This document shows, one piece after another, positions 1-5,733 of a stretch of DNA of 7,541 bases (the first letter of the stretch is position 1; each line of letters starts with the position of its first letter). The translations under genes were made by a program, and so were the position numbers. This DNA is from Spirochaeta sp. (GTDB lineage: Bacteria > Spirochaetota > Spirochaetia > DSM-27196 > Alkalispirochaetaceae). The stretch lies in the NCBI GenBank assembly GCA_027859055.1, contig JAQIBO010000154.1, positions 1 to 7,541 of the forward strand, written 5' to 3'. Below the pieces are notes generated by a model. The model saw only the letters and a list, made by a program, of their open reading frames with translations. It did not search any database and was not told where the DNA came from.

Positions 1-368
1 TCCTTGACCGCCTGGACGATCGGATGAAGCGGTGCCACCCCGATGCCGCCGCCAACACACACCACAGTGCCGAAGTTTTCCAGCTCCGTCGGCGTTCCCA
101 GCGGGCCGAGGACGTTGGCGATCGAGTCGCCCGGTTCCTTGGCCGCCAGGACCATCGTCGTTTTCCCGACCGCCTGAAAGATAATTGTCACCGTTCCGGC
201 GGCAAGGTCCGCGTCGGCGATCGTCAGCGGAATGCGCTCTCCAAAGTTGTCGTCCAGTTGGATGATAATGAACTGCCCCGGTTTTCGCGCTTCGGCGATG
301 TACGGCGCCTCAAAGGTCATCCGGTACACGTCATCGGACAGCTGTCGTTTTTCTACCACACGATTCAT
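1..368 (-). CDS. NfnA/SudB-like FAD/NAD(P)-binding reductase subunit, 3' end cut by window
   Basis: Partial gene: the ATG is at 368-366 and 122 codons are readable before the left edge; no stop is reached. It begins MNRVVEKRQL. Seen in the translation: a ferredoxin-NADP-reductase-type beta-barrel with GQFIII (31-36), the FAD-binding RIPLTI (45-50, the RxxxT/S pattern), VGKTT (67-71) followed by GD and GPLG (80-91), and GGGIGVAPL (106-114), which opens the NAD(P)-binding domain. This layout is that of NfnA, SudB and PyrK-type electron-transfer subunits, which carry FAD and a C-terminal [2Fe-2S] cluster; the cluster cysteines would lie off the window. Its ATG shares one base with the TGA of the NuoI-NfnB fusion (TGATG), so the two are probably translationally coupled, as expected for partners of one heterodimer. 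Inferred role: the NAD(P)H-handling flavin subunit that pairs with the fused NfnB domain. Whether it uses NADH or NADPH cannot be told from this part. Confidence 0.88.
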   Translation of the reverse strand, partial: MNRVVEKRQLSDDVYRMTFEAPYIAEARKPGQFIIIQLDDNFGERIPLTIADADLAAGTVTIIFQAVGKTTMVLAAKEPGDSIANVLGPLGTPTELENFGTVVCVGGGIGVAPLHPIVQAVK

Positions 369-2164
369 CACGTCTCCCCGCTCTGTTGTGCAAAATTGGT
401 CAAAAAGATATCGATTCCCTTGGCGGCGGAGTGCCCGTTCGCGATCGCCGAAATTGCGTCACGCGTCCGGTTGGTGATATCGCCACCGGCAAAGATCTTC
501 GTATCGCCGGTCTGCTTGAACTCGTTCACATCGACCATACCGCGGGAATAGCTCAGTTTAGCAGAGATAGCTTCCGGCAGAAACTGGTAATCCGCTCCCT
601 GCCCGATCGCGGGAATCACCGTATCGCACTCGGTGGTTTCCTCGCTCCCTTCAATCAGCTTCGGACGCGGTCGCCCGCCGTTTTCGTCGGGAATCATCTC
701 CGCCCGGCCCCACACAATACGCAGTCGGGTCGATTCTCCTTTTTCTATACGCAGGGGAATCGCCTGGGTCACGATGTTACACCCCTCGCCGCGGCTTTCC
801 TCGATCTCTTCTTCATCAGCGGGCATGTCTTCCTCGCGTCGCCGATACAGAATTGTGACCTCGGCTCCGAGGCGGCGCGTGGTTCGTGCCGCATCCATCG
901 CCACGTTTCCGCCACCGACAACCACCACCGAGTTACCTATGTCCGGGGTGATTCCATTGGTGACGTCTTCCAGCACTTTGAGCCCGGCGAGAACACCCTG
1001 CCGTTCCTCGCCCGGGATATCGAGGCCGAACGGATCGGACAACCCGGTAGAAAAGAACACCGCGTCACTATTGTCGTAGATCTCCTGGAACGGTCGGTCA
1101 ATCCCGACACGGACGTTCTGCTCAATTGTCACGCCAAGCTCCCGGATATATTCGACATCCTTGTCCACCTGATCGTAAGGGAGGCGGTATTCGGGAATGC
1201 CATACCGAAGCATACCGCCGGCGCGCTCGTTGGCGTCGTACACGCTCACCGTGTAGCCGAGAAGCCGAAGATAATACGCCGCGGCCAACCCGCCCGGACC
1301 GGACCCGATGATAGCGATGCGCTTTCCGTTTTCTTCCGCAGCGTGGGCCAGAAAGGTTCGGTAATCGTTGGCGTAGATCTGATCCACGATGTACCGTTTC
1401 AGCCAGCGAATGCTGATCGCCTCTCCCTTGTGGCGCATCGCGCAGGCGTACTCGCACGCGTGAGAGCATACCCGTCCGCACGAAGCGGGAAGCGGATTTG
1501 CCTCATATACGATTCGAAGCCCGTCTCCCATGTCGTCTCGCCGAATCGCGTCGATATACGCCGGGACATCCATATGCGCGGGACACGTGGCGATGCAAAT
1601 ACCGCAGGCGATACACCGGTCCGCCTCGGCTTGCGCCTGCTCCGTGCTATAGCCCTGCACCATCTCCACAAAGCTCTTGCGGCTCTCTTCAAAATCCAGG
1701 ATCGGCATATCGACGCGCTTTGACTCCAGGAGGTCGTATTCCGGAGCTCGCCGGTACCCGCGTTCGCTGTCATTCCACGGCTTCTCATCCTCACCCGGCA
1801 CGTAGCGAAACACCTCCGGGTCCGTATCAACCCAGACGTACTCGTTACTCATGCCCAGACTGCCGGTCGGGCAGATGTCGACGCACAGCGCACACCAGCA
1901 ACAGCGTCCGTAGTCAACTTTCGGACGCAGACCGGAGTCGCCGTGCCGGGTCGTCCGGCTTTCCACCGGGACCAGGTCGATCGCCTCGTTTTGACAGATC
2001 GATTCGCAGGTGCCGCAGCCGATGCACTTGTCGACGGCGTTAATGTGAAATCCGCGATACCGGTCGGCGCCGGGACGGTTCAACAACGGCTTCTTATCGG
2101 TATACGGTTTTTCCAGGGCGCGTTTCCATACGGTAAACGGCGCGGCTATATCTCTCAGGCTCAT
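368..2164 (-). CDS. Fusion of NuoI-like 2x[4Fe-4S] ferredoxin with NfnB/SudA/GltD-like NAD(P) flavoprotein
   Basis: 598 residues. Residues about 1-110 are NuoI-like: CIGCGTC with C57 (ligands C47, C50, C53, C57) and C88, C91, C94, C98 followed by PTG, the paired [4Fe-4S] motifs of complex I subunit I; C89 is an extra cysteine. A linker (about 110-165) leads to an NfnB/GltD-type domain. GYSTEQAQAEADRC precedes C184, C187, C190, C194, and a second set C229, C233, C237, C241 follows; in this family these positions hold two [4Fe-4S] clusters. Then come an FAD Rossmann motif IIGSGPGG (285-292), an NAD(P) Rossmann motif VVGGGNVAMD (415-424) with YRRREEDMPA (440-449), and the C-terminal FAD contact AGGDIT (559-564). 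The protein could hold up to four [4Fe-4S] clusters and one FAD. Inferred role: it carries electrons between the NAD(P)H module and the membrane complex in place of NuoEFG plus NuoI. The annotation 'glutamate synthase small subunit' would be misleading because no GltB is adjacent. The start is set by an AGAGG SD six bases upstream. Confidence 0.92.
   Translation of the reverse strand: MSLRDIAAPFTVWKRALEKPYTDKKPLLNRPGADRYRGFHINAVDKCIGCGTCESICQNEAIDLVPVESRTTRHGDSGLRPKVDYGRCCWCALCVDICPTGSLGMSNEYVWVDTDPEVFRYVPGEDEKPWNDSERGYRRAPEYDLLESKRVDMPILDFEESRKSFVEMVQGYSTEQAQAEADRCIACGICIATCPAHMDVPAYIDAIRRDDMGDGLRIVYEANPLPASCGRVCSHACEYACAMRHKGEAISIRWLKRYIVDQIYANDYRTFLAHAAEENGKRIAIIGSGPGGLAAAYYLRLLGYTVSVYDANERAGGMLRYGIPEYRLPYDQVDKDVEYIRELGVTIEQNVRVGIDRPFQEIYDNSDAVFFSTGLSDPFGLDIPGEERQGVLAGLKVLEDVTNGITPDIGNSVVVVGGGNVAMDAARTTRRLGAEVTILYRRREEDMPADEEEIEESRGEGCNIVTQAIPLRIEKGESTRLRIVWGRAEMIPDENGGRPRPKLIEGSEETTECDTVIPAIGQGADYQFLPEAISAKLSYSRGMVDVNEFKQTGDTKIFAGGDITNRTRDAISAIANGHSAAKGIDIFLTNFAQQSGET
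374..379 (-). promoter_or_regulatory. Ribosome binding site for the NfnA/SudB-like gene
   Basis: On the minus strand GGGGAG lies five bases before the ATG at 368, inside the last codons of the fusion gene. With the TGATG stop/start overlap it fixes this start and suggests coupled translation. Confidence 0.65.
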
Positions 2165-2167
2165 AGA

Positions 2168-3406
2168 TTACCTCTCAACTTCCGGGGGATAGGTGTGCAG
2201 GCTTACCATCAGGCCTGCGGTGTCGGCGATATTACAGCCGATGGACAGATGCTCCATCAGCGTCATCGCATGGGTGTAACTGGGTCCGCGGACGTAAATG
2301 CGGCGTGGCTTGTCGGAGCCGTCGCTGTTGAGGTAGTAGCCGTACTCGCCCCGGGTACACTCCGCCTTCTTGTATGTGTGCCCCGCCGGAACGCGCCAGT
2401 GGAGCACGTTGGGAAGCTTGGTGAAATAGGGGCCCTCAGTCGGCATGCGATCCAGTATTTGGCGGATAAGATCGATGCTTTGATACATCTCCTGTAAACG
2501 AACCCACGCCCGCGCGTAGGCGTCGGAGTCGGTGTGGGTCACGACGGAAAAGTCCAGTTTATCGTACACCAGGTACGGCTGATCTTTGCGAACGTCGCGG
2601 GCAAACCCCGCCGCTCGCGCGTTTGGCCCGGTTACTCCGAACTGATCGATAATATCCGGATGCAGAATCCCGAGTCCCTTGGCGCGCTTCTTGAACACCG
2701 CGTTGTGAAACAGCGTCCGCTCAACGTCATCAAGCGTTTTTTCACACGTATCCATTGTGTCCCGCAGCCGTCCGGCGAAACCGGAAGGAAAATCCGCGCG
2801 TACCCCGCCGGGAATCATGTACATGTGGTAAATGCGCCCGCCGGTCAGCTCTTCAAACCGGTCAAGGATGTAGTCCCGCATCGTTACCGTCCACTGTCCC
2901 TGGGTACCCAGACCAAACGCGCCGGCCTGGCCGCCAAGCCACATAAAGAAGCTTGCCAGGCGCGCCATTTCAAGGTTGAGCGTCCGAATCCAGAGCGCCC
3001 GCTCGGGAACCTCTATACCCTGTAGCTCCTCCACGGTGGCCGCAAAGAGGTACTCGTTGAAATCAGGCTCCGGTACGGCGATGCGACAGACGATGGGGAA
3101 ACACTGGATGTATTTCCGTCGCTCCATCAGCTTCTCAAACCCGCGGTGCAGGTAGCCCACGTGGGTCTTGCATTCCACGATTTCATCGCCGCATACCACC
3201 AGTTCGAGGCTCATGTTTCCGGTAATACCGGGGTGCTGCGGCCCTTGCCACAGCTTGAGGTACTTCCCGCTCTCCAGATCAAACCGTGCCTTGCCGTCCA
3301 CAATCGCCGGCAGGAGCGGATTGTCGTTGATATGCTCCTGGCTGCGGTGCGCCAGATTGGCCACCCCTCGCCCGGATGCCCGCGTCGCCACCACTTTGTT
3401 CACCAT
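2168..3406 (-). CDS. NuoD-like large subunit (complex I 49 kDa / group 4 hydrogenase large-subunit family), lacking NiFe and quinone residues
   Basis: 412 residues, close to NuoD length. Family landmarks: GPQHP (55-59), VGYLHRGFEKLMERR (83-97), LNLEMARLAS (143-152), MIPGGVRADFP (197-207), VTGPNARAAGFARDVRKDQPY (258-278, conserved core), TRGEYGYYLNSDGS (351-364) and the terminal EVER. Family role: it forms the active-site cavity with the NuoB-like subunit, next to the membrane anchor. Both CxxC pairs that hold NiFe in group 4 hydrogenases are absent: the first loop reads CFPIVCRIAV and the C-terminal loop reads HTYPPEVER, where hydrogenases have DPCxxC. The quinone-site residues are also changed (Thr62, Val111 and Ala163 at the Thermus Nqo4 His38, Tyr87 and Asp139 positions). 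The substrate is therefore unknown. About 45 residues precede the conserved core, a little more than usual. The start overlaps the end of the NuoC-like gene by seven bases and has a GAGG SD; the stop lies three bases before the fusion gene. Confidence 0.93.
   Translation of the reverse strand: MVNKVVATRASGRGVANLAHRSQEHINDNPLLPAIVDGKARFDLESGKYLKLWQGPQHPGITGNMSLELVVCGDEIVECKTHVGYLHRGFEKLMERRKYIQCFPIVCRIAVPEPDFNEYLFAATVEELQGIEVPERALWIRTLNLEMARLASFFMWLGGQAGAFGLGTQGQWTVTMRDYILDRFEELTGGRIYHMYMIPGGVRADFPSGFAGRLRDTMDTCEKTLDDVERTLFHNAVFKKRAKGLGILHPDIIDQFGVTGPNARAAGFARDVRKDQPYLVYDKLDFSVVTHTDSDAYARAWVRLQEMYQSIDLIRQILDRMPTEGPYFTKLPNVLHWRVPAGHTYKKAECTRGEYGYYLNSDGSDKPRRIYVRGPSYTHAMTLMEHLSIGCNIADTAGLMVSLHTYPPEVER
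2171..2175 (-). promoter_or_regulatory. Ribosome binding site for the NuoI-NfnB fusion
   Basis: The last two codons of the NuoD-like gene (GAG AGG, before TAA) form an AGAGG Shine-Dalgarno sequence six bases before the ATG at 2164. It supports this start and shows the two genes are meant to be read together. Confidence 0.65.
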
Positions 3407-4029
3407 GTTTCCGCCTCGCTGGGATAGAGTTTCTCTTTCATATGTTGCCGCGTGTCATGAGTCTCCCGGCCCGGCCGCGCGTAGTACACACGCTCGGAGT
3501 ACTCACGGGTATCAAACTCGCGCCGCATCGGCGGGATATCTTCCCATCCTTCCAGGGCGAAATCGTCGTGCAGCCGGGGGCTGCCGGGAAAATCAATTCC
3601 AAACATCTCGCGGAGCTCCCGCTGATACGTCTCTCCGGCGGGCCACAGGTGGTGAATGGAGTCGGCGCGACACCCGGCACCGTCTGACCCGCCCGTACCG
3701 TTCTCCGCGTCCCGGGGAATGCGAACGATCACGCCAAGGTCATGAGTGAGGTTGTGGTTGTGCAGCATGTACAGCAACTCAAAGACCCCCTCTTCGATCT
3801 GATCAACCGCGGTGAAAAAAGACAGGTGGCTGTAGCCGCCCATGTCGCGGAGATAGGTCAGAAGCGGTACCGTATCCTCCCGGTCGACGCGGATATACGC
3901 CTGGTCCGGCCGAATTTCCTCCAACCCGCGGACCGCAAACCGCAGGTGGGCTTCCCGAAACACCGCGTGGACCGCGGGAGCCGCCGTTGTGTCGCCGGCC
4001 GGCGGTGGGTTCTGTTCATGATTCGTCAT
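3400..4029 (-). CDS. NuoC-like subunit (complex I 30 kDa family)
   Basis: 209 residues from the ATG at 4029. The open frame runs back to 4131, but that would overlap the NuoB-like gene by about 90 bases with unrelated residues; ATG 4029 has a GGGAG SD six bases upstream and starts ten bases after the NuoB-like stop, so I chose it. The first 25 residues are Pro/Ala-rich and probably flexible. The core runs from about residue 28. The C-terminal signature HHLWPAGETYQRELREMFGI (126-145), then DFPGSPRL and WEDIPPMRREFD (162-173), matches the NuoC pattern of W-x-x-A-x-W-x-E-R-E-x-x-D-M-F-G-I followed by G-H-P-x-L and P-L-R-K; here QRE replaces ERE and SP replaces HP. A Gly/Ser-rich stretch (about 109-121) looks like a loop insertion before this signature. 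Family role: a structural scaffold that packs against NuoD and helps seat NuoI, with no cofactor of its own. NuoC and NuoD are separate here, unlike the E. coli fusion. Confidence 0.9.
   Translation of the reverse strand: MTNHEQNPPPAGDTTAAPAVHAVFREAHLRFAVRGLEEIRPDQAYIRVDREDTVPLLTYLRDMGGYSHLSFFTAVDQIEEGVFELLYMLHNHNLTHDLGVIVRIPRDAENGTGGSDGAGCRADSIHHLWPAGETYQRELREMFGIDFPGSPRLHDDFALEGWEDIPPMRREFDTREYSERVYYARPGRETHDTRQHMKEKLYPSEAETW
3414..3417 (-). promoter_or_regulatory. Ribosome binding site for the NuoD-like gene
   Basis: GAGG lies seven bases before the ATG at 3406, within the coding end of the NuoC-like gene, which itself runs seven bases into the NuoD-like gene. Confidence 0.55.
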
Positions 4030-4035
4030 ATATCG

Positions 4036-4040
4036 CTCCC
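4036..4040 (-). promoter_or_regulatory. Ribosome binding site deciding the NuoC-like start
   Basis: GGGAG, overlapping the TAG stop of the NuoB-like gene by one base, lies six bases before ATG 4029. This is the main reason to shorten the open frame from 4131 to 4029. Confidence 0.7.
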
Positions 4041-4792
4041 TACCAGTTGTAATCGGGCATGTCCCAGTTTTTGATGATGCGCTTCTGGTTTGCCTTGTAC
4101 CATTCAAAGTTCTCGGCGTATTGGTTGGCACCCTCGCATTCGCCCGCTTTGATCATCCGTTTCAGTTCCATAAACCCCGCCAGCAGCGCTTCCGGGCGCG
4201 GCATGCACCCGGCGATATAGACGTCTACCGGAATGTAGTGGTCCAGACGATTGACGGTGTTGTAGCTGTCCCAGTACATACCGCCGTTAATGGTACAACT
4301 GCCGAGGCCAAGCACGAATTTGGGACCCTGCATCTGTTCGTAACTGCGAACGATCCGTTTCATCGTCTTGACCGACGCGTACCCGCCGATAACAAATACG
4401 GAGCTTTGCCGCGGGGTCGGCCGCGGCTGAATGCCGTACTGGTACATATCAAACCGGCTGGTCATCAACGGCCGGAGTTCAATTGCGCCGCAGCCGGTGC
4501 CAAACCCGAGAACCCAGAGACTCTCCGAGCGCGCCCAGTTCATAAACTGCTCCCAGAATCCGCGAAACGGCTTGATCACCTCCGGTGGGTGGTCACAGAA
4601 GTTGCGGCGGTCTTCCGGGGCCAGTCCCGCATTTGCCAGTTTCAGTTCTTCGGTGAAGATGCGGATTTGCCCTTCCGCGGTGTCCGGGGACGGAGCAGCG
4701 TCAGTACTGATCGTCCGTGGGTCCGGATTCCGAACCGGCGATTCCGCCGGCGCGCCAACCTCGCCGTATATCTTTGTCAATGTGTCTGCCAT
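4040..4792 (-). CDS. NuoB-like small FeS subunit (complex I 20 kDa / group 4 hydrogenase small-subunit family) with one N2 ligand replaced
   Basis: 250 residues from ATG 4792. A GTG six bases earlier is in frame, but the AGGAG SD is correctly spaced only for the ATG. The first about 75 residues are poorly conserved. The family core begins near 78 (FWEQFMNWARSESLWVLGFG) and continues with PTPRQSSVFVIGG (125-137), EQMQGPKFVLGLGSC (152-166), GGMY (170-173) and PVDVYIAGCMPRPEAL (188-203). In complex I this protein holds [4Fe-4S] cluster N2, the last cluster before quinone, through an adjacent Cys pair plus two distant Cys. Here C101, C166 and C196 are kept, but the second member of the pair is Gly102 (TGC GGC at 4492-4487). 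It also lacks the CxxC arrangement of hydrogenase small subunits. The cluster may use a non-Cys fourth ligand, be [3Fe-4S], or be altered in another way. An about 35-residue C-terminal tail rich in Asn, Lys and Trp extends past the NuoB core. It lies between the NuoH-like and NuoC-like genes. Confidence 0.92.
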   Translation of the reverse strand: MADTLTKIYGEVGAPAESPVRNPDPRTISTDAAPSPDTAEGQIRIFTEELKLANAGLAPEDRRNFCDHPPEVIKPFRGFWEQFMNWARSESLWVLGFGTGCGAIELRPLMTSRFDMYQYGIQPRPTPRQSSVFVIGGYASVKTMKRIVRSYEQMQGPKFVLGLGSCTINGGMYWDSYNTVNRLDHYIPVDVYIAGCMPRPEALLAGFMELKRMIKAGECEGANQYAENFEWYKANQKRIIKNWDMPDYNW

Positions 4793-4797
4793 ATGCA

Positions 4798-4802
4798 CTC
4801 CT
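4798..4802 (-). promoter_or_regulatory. Ribosome binding site deciding the NuoB-like start
   Basis: AGGAG, overlapping the TAG stop of the NuoH-like gene, lies five bases before ATG 4792. The alternative GTG start at 4798 would sit inside this SD, so ATG 4792 is preferred. Confidence 0.7.
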
Positions 4803-5733
4803 ATACCATCTGCAGGACAACAGCGGTGATTCCGATAAGCGTGGGAACCCCAAGAAAAAATCGGATCGACTGTTCCGTCTTGAAACGCGGGAAACTCGCC
4901 CCGACGATCGTGACGTAGAGATAAATGAGAAACGTTTTCGCAACCATGATCACAATTGCGATCAACAGATTCTCGTGGGCGGCCCCACCCCAGAACAGGT
5001 TCATGAACAACACCATCTTGGCGCCGTTGAAAATCGCCCGGTTGGTCTGGAGCATCCCCAGAAAACTGGACTGCATCTCCGTGGGCGGCCCGATCGGGAT
5101 CTCCTGTGGCGCCATGACAACCGAGAACGGATTTCCGCCGCTCATGCCGAGAAACGCGATCATTCCGGCGATCATCGCCAGAGGATTCGTAAATGCGGCC
5201 CAGTTTCCGATTCCACCCTGTTGCGCCGCCACGATCTCCGTGATCGACAGGGTGCCGTACTGCGCTGCCACCGCAATTACCGACAGCGCAAAGGGCAACT
5301 CAAAGGCGGTCATCTGCGCCAGGCCGCGGGCGACGCCAAGCGGCGCGTAGGGCTGTCCGCTTTCACCGGCGCCCAGCGCCATACCCAGTTGGCCGAAAAA
5401 GATGAAGTACATCACCAGAAGCAGGTCTCCGGCAAAACTGAAATTGGAGAAGACCACCGAGCCGTAGATGATCGGGATAAACAGATACGTACCGAGACCG
5501 CCGGCGAGGCGAAATACCGGCCCGAGGAAAAACATAACCCCGTGACTGATACTGGTACGGTTGGCGTTCGTCTTGATGATGTCGATAAACGGCTGGTACG
5601 CCGGTTGGCCTATTCGTCCCTGCACCTTGGCGCGAACGCGCGCCATCGTGCCGATCAGCAGCAGAGCGTACGAAGTGATCACCGCCAGGGATATCACCGT
5701 GTAAAGCGCCTTGGTCAATATCGCATTGGCCAT
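4801..5733 (-). CDS. NuoH-like membrane anchor subunit (complex I subunit 1 / EchB / HyfC family)
   Basis: 310 residues, strongly hydrophobic, with about eight membrane helices judged by eye. Family landmarks: ARVRAKVQGRIGQP with QPFIDIIK (31-54), the conserved cytoplasmic segment after the first helix; GESGQPYAPLGVARGLAQ (123-140) with FELPF; and FPRFKTEQ (281-288) near the end, the FPR-x-R/K-x-D/E-Q signature. Family role: it links the NuoB/NuoD redox site to the ion-pumping subunits and forms the entry chamber and the acidic funnel that couples redox to transport. Unusual here: the loop that in E. coli NuoH reads PFDLPEAEQE and is rich in essential acids reads PFSVVMAPQE (202-211), keeping only Glu211 and, further on, Glu219. 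The ATG follows the TAA of the antiporter-like gene with no gap, and its AGGAGG SD lies inside that gene, so translation is probably coupled. Confidence 0.92.
   Translation of the reverse strand: MANAILTKALYTVISLAVITSYALLLIGTMARVRAKVQGRIGQPAYQPFIDIIKTNANRTSISHGVMFFLGPVFRLAGGLGTYLFIPIIYGSVVFSNFSFAGDLLLVMYFIFFGQLGMALGAGESGQPYAPLGVARGLAQMTAFELPFALSVIAVAAQYGTLSITEIVAAQQGGIGNWAAFTNPLAMIAGMIAFLGMSGGNPFSVVMAPQEIPIGPPTEMQSSFLGMLQTNRAIFNGAKMVLFMNLFWGGAAHENLLIAIVIMVAKTFLIYLYVTIVGASFPRFKTEQSIRFFLGVPTLIGITAVVLQMV

Noticed and set aside
368..1672. Glutamate synthase small subunit (GltD)
   Set aside because: The flavoprotein fold is shared, but there is no GltB partner. The NfnA/SudB-like gene directly after it and the NuoI fusion point to an Nfn/Sud-type electron-transfer role.
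386..1723. 445-residue open frame on the plus strand
   Set aside because: It lies wholly opposite the NuoI-NfnB fusion, has an atypical His/Arg-rich composition, no recognisable domain, and is a shadow of the codon bias of the real gene.
2165..2167. Possible hidden elements in intergenic gaps
   Set aside because: All gaps are about ten bases or shorter, so there is no room for promoters, terminators or small genes between the genes. I saw no hairpin followed by a T-run on the minus strand.
4030..4131. 34 extra N-terminal residues for the NuoC-like protein
   Set aside because: They overlap the conserved NuoB-like reading frame, look random in composition, and the well-placed SD belongs to the ATG at 4029.
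2168..4792. Group 4 [NiFe] hydrogenase (Ech, Hyf or Mbh type)
   Set aside because: The large subunit has no N- or C-terminal CxxC pair for NiFe and the small subunit lacks the CxxC-type proximal motif. No hydrogenase maturation gene is in the window.
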